From: Verrucomicrobia subdivision 3 bacterium UBA693
Lineage (GTDB): Bacteria > Verrucomicrobiota > Verrucomicrobiia > Limisphaerales > UBA8199
Reading direction: 5' to 3'
NCBI GenBank assembly: GCA_002298785.1
Contig: DBMR01000059.1
Coordinates: 186,001 to 250,000, forward strand
DNA length: 64,000 nucleotides
Shown piece by piece: positions 1-8,774 of the stretch (position 1 is the first letter of the stretch; each line of letters opens with the position of its first letter). Below the pieces are notes generated by a model, which saw only the letters and a program-made list of their open reading frames with translations, was not told where the DNA came from and made no database searches. The translations under genes were made by a program, and so were the position numbers.

Positions 1-1
1 A

Positions 2-460
2 GGCATCAGCCAGTGGACCGCCACCGACAAGTTGGTGACCCGGGCCGGATCGGTGCCTCCGCCGGCGGCGGGGGTGACGGCCAAAATTACCGGCGCCGAG
101 AGTTGGGATTTCAAATCAACCCAGGCAGTGGCGGTGGATCGTTCGCCGGGAAACGTCCTGGTGAACAGTACTCAGGCGATCCTGAAGTCGCCGTTTGGCC
201 AGCGCACCATCACCTTCAGTATGTATGGGCTAAAAGAGGGGGCGAACACCTTGACCGTGCACAATAACGACGCCTTCGTTACCGAGATTTTTGGTAATCA
301 AACCGGTGCCGGATTCGAAAGCCAATCCGGCACGATTCAAGCCAACTACAATCCTACCGCCAAAACCATCGCGGGCAGCTTTACGTTCGTGCTTTTCAAT
401 CAGGATGATCACACGAAGCTGATCACTGCGACCGGCAGTTTCTCGGCTACGATCAAGTAG
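2..460 (+). CDS. 3' part of a hypothetical exported protein, DUF6252-like (partial)
   Basis: The frame is already open at the window edge and stops with TAG at 458-460, so only about 152 C-terminal residues are visible and the true start lies upstream. The visible part is a beta-rich domain: a strand around 'AKITGAESWDF', a central 'GANTLTVHNNDA' segment, and a tail reading 'TIQANYNPTAKTIAGSFTF' followed by 'ITATGSFSATIK'. The pattern 'G.I....Y....K.I.GsF.F......iT.G.F' resembles DUF6252-type domains of small secreted proteins or lipoproteins, judged by eye. No catalytic motif is seen and the function is unknown. A GH172 gene follows 80 bases downstream on the same strand. Confidence 0.6.
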   Translation, partial: GISQWTATDKLVTRAGSVPPPAAGVTAKITGAESWDFKSTQAVAVDRSPGNVLVNSTQAILKSPFGQRTITFSMYGLKEGANTLTVHNNDAFVTEIFGNQTGAGFESQSGTIQANYNPTAKTIAGSFTFVLFNQDDHTKLITATGSFSATIK

Positions 461-540
461 GCCGACCCGGCGGTGCCCACGCACTGAACTGCCGTTGGTT
501 TCTGCATTGCCGAGCCGCGCTGGGGAGGTTTTAATCCGGC

Positions 541-2178
541 ATGCGATTAAGGACCTTGCGCGGCCAGGTCAGGTGGACCGTCCTGGCGCTGTTGTTGTTG
601 TGGGTGCCTTGTGCGAGGAGTGGCAGCCTGGCAGATTTGGCACGCCCCCAGGAGGGGCGGAGCCAGCGGGCCAGTTCCACCCATCGCGCCGGGGCTGATG
701 GGCGCTACGATCCCAAAGCCAAGCCTAAAGGCGATCTCGACGAGGCCAGCAATTCAGATAATCAAACTGTTCCCCCGGGAAGCACTAAAGTCCTGATGGA
801 CGTGGAAGGGCCGGGAGCGATCACCCATATCTGGATGACTTTCCTCGGGCCGGAGCCCCAGGCTTGGGCCAAGAACGGGTCGGCCAATCACCAGGAGATG
901 CTGCTGCGGATCTACTGGGACGGCCGCGCCCGTCCTGGAGTTGAGGCCCCGGTGGGAGATTTTTTCGCGAACTCGTTCGGCGAGCGCAGCGAAGTTATCA
1001 GCCAGCCCGTCGTGGTGGAGGACGCCGATTCCTACAATTGCTTTTGGCGCATGCCGTTCAGGAAATCGGCGCGGGTCGAGATCGTTAATCAAAGCACCAA
1101 CCCAATCAGCCTGCTGTACTTCAACATTGATTGGGTAAAGGAGGTGGATTTGCCCGCGGAAACGCCTTACTTCCATGCGCAATACCGTCAGGAATATCCG
1201 GTGGCTAAAGGAAAAGACTATGTGGTGCTGGAAACCAAAGGGAAAGGGCACTACGTGGGCACCGTGCTCAGTGTGCGCACCCGGAGTCCGGGCTGGTTTG
1301 GGGAAGGAGATGAAAAGGTCTACATCGATGAAGAATCAGAGCCGTCTATTTGGGGCACGGGAACCGAGGACTTCTTCCTCTCCGCATGGGGCTTGAAGCG
1401 GGCGAGCACACCCTATTTTGGCGTGCCCTATTTTGATCAGTGGGGCATTGTCGGCGGCCATACAAGTGCCTACCGGTGGCAGATTCACGATCCTTTCGTG
1501 TTTAATACCGGCATCAAAATGACCTTTGAACATTTTGGGTGGATTTCCCCGGATGAAAACCCTCAAGGAAAGAGCACCAGTTGGAATGAGCGTGAGGATG
1601 ATTATTCGAGTGTGGCCTTCTGGTATCAGACGGGAGAAGCTACATTTACGGAACGGGCTCCAGGGGCGGCGGAAAGACGACTTCCCTCCCTTGAGCGGGT
1701 GACGGTTCAGGCTCGCGAATATGCCGCAGTGGCGCACCACGGCGAAGGTGATGCCGTCCAGCAGCAACTGTCATTGTATCCTATTCCGCAGTTGCTCTAC
1801 CAACCGGCCCATGCGGAACGCGCCTGGGTCGAAATCCCTTTCGAAGTCACCCGCAAGGAACCTTTGAGATTACTACTCAACCTGACGCAATCCTATGACT
1901 TCGGCCGCTACCAGGCTTACGTGGATGGCGTGAAAGTCGGGGACGTCTTTGACGGCTACAGCGAGAAAATTCAAAGCGTGGAACATCATCTGCTCGATTT
2001 CTGGCCGGATGTGGGGCGGCACGCCGTGCGGCTGGAATGTGTAGGCAAGAATCCCAAATCCATCGGGTTCTATCTGGGCTTGGAATCCGTACGACTTAGA
2101 GAACGCCGTCCCAGGGTCTTTGATTATGGTTTTGATCGGGAAAAGCACTGGCGTGAAAAGCCAGTGCTGTATAATTGA
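541..2178 (+). CDS. GH172 (DUF2961) family protein, exported
   Basis: A 545-residue DUF2961 protein. DUF2961 is the glycoside hydrolase family 172 fold; characterised members act on difructose anhydrides or arabinofuranosides, so the substrate here cannot be named. A Sec signal peptide (hydrophobic core near residues 12-25) precedes the typical entry 'LARPQEGRSQRASSTHRAG' (about 32-50). The hallmark 'GPGAITHIWMTF' is near residue 90, followed by 'VGDFFANSFG' and the acidic 'EGDEKVYID...GTGTEDFF' region (about 255-280) that is conserved in the family. The ATG at 541 has GGGGAGG about 12 bases upstream, a long spacing. An exported Gfo/Idh/MocA gene follows 111 bases later. A second GH172 gene lies at 15106. 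Confidence 0.9.
   Translation: MRLRTLRGQVRWTVLALLLLWVPCARSGSLADLARPQEGRSQRASSTHRAGADGRYDPKAKPKGDLDEASNSDNQTVPPGSTKVLMDVEGPGAITHIWMTFLGPEPQAWAKNGSANHQEMLLRIYWDGRARPGVEAPVGDFFANSFGERSEVISQPVVVEDADSYNCFWRMPFRKSARVEIVNQSTNPISLLYFNIDWVKEVDLPAETPYFHAQYRQEYPVAKGKDYVVLETKGKGHYVGTVLSVRTRSPGWFGEGDEKVYIDEESEPSIWGTGTEDFFLSAWGLKRASTPYFGVPYFDQWGIVGGHTSAYRWQIHDPFVFNTGIKMTFEHFGWISPDENPQGKSTSWNEREDDYSSVAFWYQTGEATFTERAPGAAERRLPSLERVTVQAREYAAVAHHGEGDAVQQQLSLYPIPQLLYQPAHAERAWVEIPFEVTRKEPLRLLLNLTQSYDFGRYQAYVDGVKVGDVFDGYSEKIQSVEHHLLDFWPDVGRHAVRLECVGKNPKSIGFYLGLESVRLRERRPRVFDYGFDREKHWREKPVLYN
2144..2168 (+). other. Perfect 9-bp hairpin at the 3' end of the GH172 gene
   Basis: Bases 2144-2152 (AGCACTGGC) pair exactly with 2160-2168 (GCCAGTGCT) across a 7-base loop. 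The hairpin lies within the last codons of the GH172 gene and no T-run follows, so it is at best an mRNA 3'-end stabiliser or a weak terminator. It could also be chance. Confidence 0.35.
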
Positions 2179-2289
2179 AACCGGGCGGGATAGGGACCTT
2201 TACAAGGCGCGAGAGGCGTTGGAGTCCATTGGCATACCGTCAAGTGATTTTCAATTGACCTGTCCGCAGCTTCCGGTATCGTTCCGCTT

Positions 2290-3264
2290 ATGCGTGTTCT
2301 AATTGCCTCCATTTTGATGATTGGTACGGCCGCTTTCTGCAACCAGGTGGTAGCTGCGGATCTGCGCATCGGCATTATCGGCTGCGACACGTCACATGCG
2401 GTCGCGTTTACGGAGACCCTGAACAATCCCGCCGCCGCTGGACATGTTTCCGGCGGCAAAGTCGTCGCCGCGTACAAGGGTGGCAGCCCGGATGTGCCTT
2501 CGAGTTGGTCGCGGGTGGAGGAATACAGCAAGAAGCTCTCGGAGAGCTACGGGGTCAAGTTTTACACCACAATCGAGGAATTGTGCCGCAACGTGGATGT
2601 GGTGCTGCTGGAAAGTGTGGATGGCCGCCCCCACCTCGAGCAATTGAAACCGGTGCTGAAGGCTCGCAAACCGGTTTTCATCGATAAGCCGGTCGCCGGA
2701 TCGCTAAAGGATGCGGTCGAAATCTTCCGCTTGTTGAAGGAAGCCAATGTACCGGCGTTCAGTTCTTCCGCCTTGCGCTTCGCCAAGGACACGCAGGCGG
2801 TGCGGGGCGGATCTATCGGGAAAGTCACCTATGCGGAGACGTATGGACCTTGCGAGCTTGAGCCCCACCATCCGGACTTGTTTTGGTATGGGGTGCATGC
2901 CAGCGAGTCGCTGTTCACTGTCATGGGCACTGGATGTGAGAAGGTGAAGCGTGGGACCACGGCGGACGGCAAGATCGAAGTGGTGGGAACCTGGCTGGGC
3001 GGTCGCACCGGAATTGTCCGGGAAGCCGGGAAATTCCACGGCCTGGCCCGTGGCGATAGGGGTGAAGCACCCATTGGCTCGTTTGATGGTTACCAACCGT
3101 TGCTGGTGGAAATCATGAAGTTCTTCAAGACCGGTGTGGCGCCAGTTTCTCCTGAGGCCACCATTGAGATATTTGCCTTCATGGAGGCCGCGGATGAGAG
3201 CAAACGCTTGAATGGCGCGGAAGTCAGCGTGGCGGATGTCCTGCGGAAAAACTCGGGCCGCTGA
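2290..3264 (+). CDS. Gfo/Idh/MocA-family oxidoreductase, exported
   Basis: A 324-residue NAD(P)-binding oxidoreductase. Residues 1-22 form a Sec signal peptide ending 'VVAA'. The Rossmann entry 'RIGIIGCDTSH' follows at about 26-36, then a long insertion and the family's 'PVFIDKPVAG' motif (about 127-136), which normally carries the substrate/cofactor lysine. The C-terminal half is the alpha/beta sheet domain. The motif order supports the family; substrate is unknown, but these enzymes usually oxidise or reduce sugar hydroxyls. The position directly after GH172, with the same export route, suggests sugar processing in the periplasm. It faces the convergent trpG/pabA gene, 8 bases away. Confidence 0.85.
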   Translation: MRVLIASILMIGTAAFCNQVVAADLRIGIIGCDTSHAVAFTETLNNPAAAGHVSGGKVVAAYKGGSPDVPSSWSRVEEYSKKLSESYGVKFYTTIEELCRNVDVVLLESVDGRPHLEQLKPVLKARKPVFIDKPVAGSLKDAVEIFRLLKEANVPAFSSSALRFAKDTQAVRGGSIGKVTYAETYGPCELEPHHPDLFWYGVHASESLFTVMGTGCEKVKRGTTADGKIEVVGTWLGGRTGIVREAGKFHGLARGDRGEAPIGSFDGYQPLLVEIMKFFKTGVAPVSPEATIEIFAFMEAADESKRLNGAEVSVADVLRKNSGR

Positions 3265-3272
3265 ATTGGCGG

Positions 3273-3836
3273 TCAGAGTTTCAGGAAATTGGCGAGGATC
3301 ATCCGGCCACTTTCGGTGAGGATGCTCTCCGGATGGAACTGCACGCCCCAGATGGGTAACTGCTTGTGGCGCACTCCCATGATTTCGCCTTCCTCGGTTT
3401 CCGCCGTAATCTCCAGGCAATCTGGAATGGAGGACCGTTCAATCACCAGTGAGTGGTAACGGGTGGCCGCAAACGGATTGGGCAAGCCTGCAAAAAGATC
3501 CTTGCCATTGTGGCGGATCAGGGAGGTCTTGCCGTGCATCATCCGGTAGTTGACGATCACATTACCGCCAAATACGTGGCCAATACACTGATGTCCCAGG
3601 CAAACGCCTAGTGTCGGGATCGTAGCGCTGAAGGTGCGGATGATCTCATTGGATAATCCGGACTCCCGAGGGGAGCAGGGCCCTGGCGACACGAGAATCC
3701 GATCCGGCTTGAGCTCGCGAATCTGGTCGATGGAAATCTGGTCGTTTCGATGAACTAGCAGCTCCACCTGCATCTCGCCCAAGTATTGAACGATGTTGTA
3801 GGTGAAACTATCGTAATTGTCGATAACCAGAACCAT
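3273..3836 (-). CDS. pabA: Anthranilate/aminodeoxychorismate synthase glutamine amidotransferase subunit
   Basis: A 187-residue class I glutamine amidotransferase that supplies ammonia to chorismate for anthranilate (tryptophan) or 4-amino-4-deoxychorismate (folate) synthesis. The canonical start 'MVLVIDNYDSFTYN' fixes the ATG at 3836; the open frame extends further upstream but that extension is not family-like. The nucleophile cysteine sits in 'LGVCLGHQCIGHVFGG' and the His-Glu pair in 'QFHPESIL' near the C terminus. Sequence alone does not separate TrpG from PabA; many bacteria use one protein for both. aroB lies 40 bases upstream on the same strand, so the pair is probably cotranscribed and linked by the chorismate pathway. 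No component I gene is in the window. Confidence 0.93.
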   Translation of the reverse strand: MVLVIDNYDSFTYNIVQYLGEMQVELLVHRNDQISIDQIRELKPDRILVSPGPCSPRESGLSNEIIRTFSATIPTLGVCLGHQCIGHVFGGNVIVNYRMMHGKTSLIRHNGKDLFAGLPNPFAATRYHSLVIERSSIPDCLEITAETEEGEIMGVRHKQLPIWGVQFHPESILTESGRMILANFLKL

Positions 3837-3876
3837 ATATGAGGGAGAAGTTAGGCCACAATAGGCTTTTTGGGAA

Positions 3877-4977
3877 TCAGAATTCCGCTGGCGCACTCCA
3901 ATCCAGGACGGACGTAACGGTGCTCAGCGGAACCTTTTGTCCGAACTCCACCGCGCCAATTCGCCGGGCAAGCACGAATTTGACTTCGCCACCGCTAACT
4001 TTCTTGTCGAGCTGCATGGCCTTGGTGAGGAGACGCTTTTCGGACGGCTTTAACTGGACCTGCGTCGGCAAACCGGCAAGGTCCAAGAGTCGTGCGATTC
4101 GCTCCGAGTCATCACTGGGCAACTTCAAATGGCGGCAGGAGAGGTGTGAGGCCGCCACCATCCCGATGGAGATGGCCTCGCCGTGCAGATATTTGCCGTA
4201 GCGTGAAATCGCTTCCAGGGCGTGTCCCACCGTATGGCCGAAGTTAAGGATGGCGCGCAGGCCGGATTCAGTTTCGTCCTGGCTCACCACCTCGGCTTTG
4301 ATCTCACAACACCGTGCGACCACTTCCGTCAGGGCGCGGCGATTCTTCAAAGCGATGCCGGGCATGTTCCTTTCGAGACTGCCAAAAAACGAGGCGTCGT
4401 AAATGACCCCATACTTGATCACCTCCGCCAAGCCGGACCGATATTCCCGCTCCGGCAAACTGTCCATGGTTTCCAGGTCGCACAACACTAGGCGCGGTTG
4501 GTGGAAGGCTCCCACGAGGTTCTTGCCCGCCGGCAGATTCACTCCCACTTTGCCGCCGACAGAGCTATCGACCTGTGCCAGCAGCGTCGTGGGCACCTGA
4601 ACAAAGGGTATGCCCCGCAAATACGTGGCGGCAACGAAACCAGCCAAATCCCCCACCACACCTCCGCCCAACGCCACCACAAAAGACTGGCGCTCCAGCC
4701 GTGCAGCCGCCAACCGATGGTAACAAATCTCCACGGTCTTGAGCGCTTTGGCCTTTTCGCCTGAAGGTACGACGATCACGACAGGGTCAAATCCGGCCCG
4801 CCGCAATGCGGCACAGGCCGGTTCTGCATATAGCGGGGCGACGATTCGGTCAGTAATTACGACGCAGCGTCCGCGCAAACCAACTGCGGCGCACGCCGAG
4901 CCCAAATTTCTAAGCAATCCGGCGCCAATCCGGATTTCGTAACTTCGCTTGCCTAATGCAACAGTAACAACATGCAC
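3877..4977 (-). CDS. aroB: 3-dehydroquinate synthase
   Basis: A 366-residue enzyme that converts DAHP to 3-dehydroquinate, step two of the shikimate pathway, in the cytoplasm with NAD+ and a divalent metal. The N terminus 'HVVTVALGKRSYEIRIG' matches AroB starts, so the GTG at 4977 is chosen; no in-frame ATG exists nearby. Visible motifs are 'VPSGEKAKALKTVE', the glycine-rich 'VALGGGVVGDLAGF', 'RGIPFVQVPTTLLAQVDSSVGGK' in part, and the metal-binding histidines in 'NFGHTVGHALE' and 'YLHGEAISIGM'. Length is normal. It is followed on the same strand by the trpG/pabA amidotransferase, a chorismate-using partner. Confidence 0.97.
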   Translation of the reverse strand: MHVVTVALGKRSYEIRIGAGLLRNLGSACAAVGLRGRCVVITDRIVAPLYAEPACAALRRAGFDPVVIVVPSGEKAKALKTVEICYHRLAAARLERQSFVVALGGGVVGDLAGFVAATYLRGIPFVQVPTTLLAQVDSSVGGKVGVNLPAGKNLVGAFHQPRLVLCDLETMDSLPEREYRSGLAEVIKYGVIYDASFFGSLERNMPGIALKNRRALTEVVARCCEIKAEVVSQDETESGLRAILNFGHTVGHALEAISRYGKYLHGEAISIGMVAASHLSCRHLKLPSDDSERIARLLDLAGLPTQVQLKPSEKRLLTKAMQLDKKVSGGEVKFVLARRIGAVEFGQKVPLSTVTSVLDWSAPAEF

Positions 4978-5176
4978 GCTGGGAGAATAAGCAGTTCCGC
5001 CACACTGTCAAAAGCTCATCCGCCCGCGTCACCCTGGCTTGCCGGGAGAAACTTGACGGGGCAGGGTGTGGGCTCGCATATTTCGCGCTGATGACTCAAG
5101 TCGTGAAAGCGATAAGGCCGAGTGCGTGGAACCATGCGGGTGCATTGCCGGGGGGAGCTCCCTTCCGGTCTTAAAC

Positions 5177-6976
5177 ATGCATCGACCTCGCAATCTCGAT
5201 TGGAAACGTGCCGCGGCACTGTTGTATGGCGATTGGGGTACCAGCAAAGCCTACGTAATTGGCCTGGCATTTGTCGCCGCTAGTTATGGAGCCCTGCCGA
5301 TCATCGTCTGTGTCTGCCTTTTGACCGCCGCGGTCGGCTACAACTACATCGTCATCTGCAAGCACTTTCCGGACGGAGGAGGTGTCTACTCGGCTGCGCG
5401 GGATCAGAGTCGTGTGCTCGCTGCCATTGGCGCTTTGCTCCTGGTCGCCAATTTTAGTGTTACGGCCGCATTAAGCGGCTGGGCGGCCATGAGCTACTTT
5501 GGCGTCCCTTCCCATTGGATACCGTGGGCCAATGCCTGCACGATTCTCGTCGTTGGCGGGATCAACTACTTTGGCCCAAAGCACACTGGGAATTTCGCGG
5601 GTGGGCTGGCCATCCCAATGGTTGTCGTGGTGCTGTTCATCATTGGTATGAGTGTTCCGCACCTGAGCACCCAAAATCTCGAGGTGTGGCATCAGGGGTT
5701 TACCAAAAACTGGCTCGCCTTCACCGGCGTTATTCTCGCGCTCAGTGGCGTGGAAGCCATCGCGAATTTGACAGGAGTGATGAAACTTGATCCTCACTCC
5801 TCACATGATCAGCCGAGGGTGACAGAGACGTCCCGCAAGGCCATTCTACCGGTGGCGGGTGAAGTGGTATTTGGTACGATTTTCCTGGGCTGGGCCATGC
5901 TTTCGCTGCCTCGATCCAAAGCTCCGGAGCTGCAGAGTCGGTGGGAGGATATGATCCGGTATTTGGGCGAGGAGTATGGTCGCCTGGCCTTCGGAAACGA
6001 TTTTGCGGCCATTTTTGGCATTGTCACCGGCATCGTGATTGGCTTGCTCCTTCTCAGTGCCGTAAATACGGCCATTGGCGCGCTGATCGGGCTTTCCTAC
6101 ATGATGGCGCGGGACGGTGAAATGCCGCGCAGTTTCACGCGCTTGAACCTTCATGGGGTGCCTTGGATTCCGCTCGGGATCGCCGCCGGCTTGCCCTTTG
6201 CGGTGGCCGTGCTGGCGCCAAATATGGAAATCCTGGCAGGCCTTTATGCCATCGGCGTGGTGGGTGCTATTACCGTAAACCTCGGTTCCTGCACGCTCAA
6301 TAGGCGCCTCCCGCTGGCCTGGTATGAGCGCGGTTTCATGGCGGTCACTTTTGTCGTGTTGCTGGCGGTGGAACTGACCATTGCGCGCACCAAGAATGAC
6401 GCTTTGTTCTTTGCCTGTTGTGTGGTGGGAGTCGGAATGGCTTTGCGGGCCTGGTCTCAAAAGCGGGCCGGTTTGCGCACCCTTACCGTCAGTGAGAAAT
6501 TGGCGGCACACGTAGCTCCGGAATTACCCCCGGACTTCCACATTAACCTCGGAACCGGGCAATCGATACTGGTGGCAGCTCGTGGCCTCACGCCGGTTTT
6601 GCGCTTCGCACTGGAAGAAGCACGGTTGCGGCAGGGGCCGCTCTACGTGCTCTATGTGAAGGAACTGGCGGTGACTTTGCCCGGCCCCCTGGAAGCGGCG
6701 GAGCGGCCGAAATGGCAGCAGGATGCCGAAGCGGCCAAGATCATGTACAGTATGCTGGAGTTGGGCGCGCAACATAACGTCCAGGTCATCCCGCTCTACA
6801 CCGTCAGTGAGAATCCTGCCGCTACGGTGTTGGACCTCGCGGCAACTTTAGGGATTGATTTTCTGATCCTGGGCGCGCGTCATCGCCGCACCCTGGCGCA
6901 GTTGTTTAAAGGTGATGTCGCTAACCGGGTAGCAAAGGACCTGCCCGAGAATATCCAATTGATCATCTACAGTTAG
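5177..6976 (+). CDS. APC-superfamily permease with C-terminal universal-stress-like domain
   Basis: About 599 residues. The membrane part (about residues 15-440) has roughly 12 hydrophobic segments and starts with 'YGDWGTSKAYVIG', typical of amino acid/polyamine permeases. The soluble tail (about 455-599) resembles a UspA domain: 'SILVAARGLTPVLRFALEEA', then 'GIDFLILGARHRR' and a final 'LPENIQLIIYS' strand. APC permeases carrying a Usp-like tail are known; the tail may sense nucleotide and gate transport. ATG 5177 is preferred because upstream residues of the open frame lack family character. Substrate unknown. It is divergent from aroB, with about 200 bases between the starts. Confidence 0.85.
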   Translation: MHRPRNLDWKRAAALLYGDWGTSKAYVIGLAFVAASYGALPIIVCVCLLTAAVGYNYIVICKHFPDGGGVYSAARDQSRVLAAIGALLLVANFSVTAALSGWAAMSYFGVPSHWIPWANACTILVVGGINYFGPKHTGNFAGGLAIPMVVVVLFIIGMSVPHLSTQNLEVWHQGFTKNWLAFTGVILALSGVEAIANLTGVMKLDPHSSHDQPRVTETSRKAILPVAGEVVFGTIFLGWAMLSLPRSKAPELQSRWEDMIRYLGEEYGRLAFGNDFAAIFGIVTGIVIGLLLLSAVNTAIGALIGLSYMMARDGEMPRSFTRLNLHGVPWIPLGIAAGLPFAVAVLAPNMEILAGLYAIGVVGAITVNLGSCTLNRRLPLAWYERGFMAVTFVVLLAVELTIARTKNDALFFACCVVGVGMALRAWSQKRAGLRTLTVSEKLAAHVAPELPPDFHINLGTGQSILVAARGLTPVLRFALEEARLRQGPLYVLYVKELAVTLPGPLEAAERPKWQQDAEAAKIMYSMLELGAQHNVQVIPLYTVSENPAATVLDLAATLGIDFLILGARHRRTLAQLFKGDVANRVAKDLPENIQLIIYS

Positions 6977-7023
6977 GGTCTAAACCGCCGCGATGTCCCC
7001 CCGTCAGCCGCAGTGGCCAGAAA

Positions 7024-7047
7024 AAGAGCCTGCCGAAGCAGGCTCTT
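7024..7047 (-). terminator. Intrinsic terminator with UUCG tetraloop
   Basis: A perfect 10-bp stem: 7024-7033 pairs with 7038-7047. Read on the minus strand the loop is TTCG closed by a C-G pair, a very stable tetraloop, and the stem runs into TTTTTCT. It ends the minus-strand repeat protein gene (stop at 7092). On the plus strand the same stem lies 50 bases after the permease stop but lacks a following T-run. Confidence 0.85.
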
Positions 7048-7091
7048 GGAGAATCTTGCCGGATGCACCGGCGAGTGGTTTCTAACTTGGA

Positions 7092-8774
7092 CTAAGGCTT
7101 GATCAGCCGGAAATAGCTGGGAGCGCCACTTACCGGAAAGCTGGCCGAACTTGCTCCTTCGGTGCCGGCGACGTCAGTCCAGGATCCGCTGGTCAGCGAC
7201 GCCCTGGATTGCAGGTGAACACCTGGGCGGCCATTCCAACTCACGACGATCTGGTTTCCGCTGCGAGCCGCAGTGGCTGAACCGACAACCTCTTCGCGCA
7301 CCATGCTGCCGAACTTATCCAAAGGCATGGTGTAATTGCCAAGCAGCCGGATGTAACGAATGTGGTTATTGCCAGAGGCAGCTTCATTGTCGGCACCGTT
7401 GATGCCGTACTTGTAGGTCAGGGCAACCGAATGTCCCTTGGGCACCAGGTAAGGTTCCATCGAGTAATAAATGGAAGTGCCCGGATCATTGGTGAGTGCG
7501 GAGCCAGCCGGGCCGCTGCCACCCCAAGTCCACCAGCCATTCGGGAAGAACTCGCCGTTAACCCACAATGTGTCATTTACAGGATCAAACGGCGTTCCGC
7601 CCATGGTCATGGCGTTGGCCATATCAACCCGGAAGGTAACATAGGTGTCGGTCATGAGGATGTCGGAAGGCGAAACGTTGTCGAAGTACACCGGGCCGTA
7701 GTTCTGCACATGGTTGCCAGCGGCATCGACGGGCTCGGTGCCGCTCCAGACGACCGTCCGGTTGCCACCGATGTTGTCCTCCCATTTGGTCGATCCGGCC
7801 GTGGGATTCCAGATGGTAAACTTAAACTGGATTGGGGCTCCGGGCACCTGCAGGGCAGTCCAGGTGTTGGTGTAAATCCCGGGCCTGGCGGAATCCTGGA
7901 ATAGCTGCAGACCTTGCGGCGGATTACCCCAGCCACCAAAACTATCGCCACGGGCCCACACTTCGTTGGTCCCGTAGTCAAAGGTTCCCATAGGCACTTG
8001 CGCGTTCATGTTTACCTGGAGGTAAGCGGCCACTTTGACTGGCACCGCACAGGCGCGATCAAAGCAAGTCAGTGGCGCGGTGACGCCGTTGCTCAGCATC
8101 ATCATGAGACGATTTGGATCGGACTCCCACTTGTCATGACCGCCATAGAAGTGGAATTTGTAAGCGATCAAGCTGTTCGGTGCCGGGCCGGTGGCGTCGA
8201 AAGTGCCCGAGTAAATGTTGGGAGTAGCCGATCCGGAATCATTGGTTAAGGCCATACCGCCGCCCCACCCATTGAACGAGCCCTTAAGCTCGACCGTGTC
8301 CGTCCCTGGGGTGAAGTTCCCGGCCAGCGTCTGTGGCCCCATATCCACTGAAACCGTCATTGGGAGCGTGCCTCCCCATTGGTCCGCGAAATGGACCAGC
8401 ATGGTACTGTCGGCCACGCCGGAGTAGACAAAAGCCCGATTTCCACCGTTGGTATAAATGTAACCTTGAATACCTTCCCACGTGTCACGGCTGCCATAAA
8501 TGTGGAACTTAAACTGGATCGTGGTGCCGACGGGATCAGTAACATCATAGGTTCCTTCGTAGATGCCGGCGTCACTAGCGCTCGGGGAAAGTGCGACGCC
8601 CGCTCCCCAACCGTTAAAACTGCCTTTTGCTTCGACCGTGTCGGAGCCCACTGTGAAGCCTCCGCTGCTGATCTGGTATTCCATGTTGACGCGGAATTTG
8701 ATCGGCGCGGCAGTCGCGGCAAAACTTGTGGCCAACAACAATCCTATTAATCGTATTGAATTTGCTGTGTTCAT
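7092..8774 (-). CDS. Secreted protein of four starch-binding-like beta-sandwich repeats
   Basis: 560 residues with a Sec signal peptide (about 1-22, ending 'AATAA'). Four repeats of about 110-125 residues follow: each opens with 'F/V-x-V-[ND]-M', has a central 'V(E/W)xKGSFNGWG'-like motif, then 'IYxGTxD...PxxxxxFKF' and a W-rich segment. This is the layout of CBM20/CBM48/CBM26-like starch-binding modules. A C-terminal domain follows ('NQIVVSWNG', 'SWTDVAGTEG', ending 'SYFRLIKP'), a tail common on verrucomicrobial secreted proteins. No catalytic domain is evident, so it is probably a surface glycan-binding protein. The GH53 enzyme at 57104 carries one module of the same type. It ends at a strong terminator. 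Confidence 0.8.
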   Translation of the reverse strand: MNTANSIRLIGLLLATSFAATAAPIKFRVNMEYQISSGGFTVGSDTVEAKGSFNGWGAGVALSPSASDAGIYEGTYDVTDPVGTTIQFKFHIYGSRDTWEGIQGYIYTNGGNRAFVYSGVADSTMLVHFADQWGGTLPMTVSVDMGPQTLAGNFTPGTDTVELKGSFNGWGGGMALTNDSGSATPNIYSGTFDATGPAPNSLIAYKFHFYGGHDKWESDPNRLMMMLSNGVTAPLTCFDRACAVPVKVAAYLQVNMNAQVPMGTFDYGTNEVWARGDSFGGWGNPPQGLQLFQDSARPGIYTNTWTALQVPGAPIQFKFTIWNPTAGSTKWEDNIGGNRTVVWSGTEPVDAAGNHVQNYGPVYFDNVSPSDILMTDTYVTFRVDMANAMTMGGTPFDPVNDTLWVNGEFFPNGWWTWGGSGPAGSALTNDPGTSIYYSMEPYLVPKGHSVALTYKYGINGADNEAASGNNHIRYIRLLGNYTMPLDKFGSMVREEVVGSATAARSGNQIVVSWNGRPGVHLQSRASLTSGSWTDVAGTEGASSASFPVSGAPSYFRLIKP

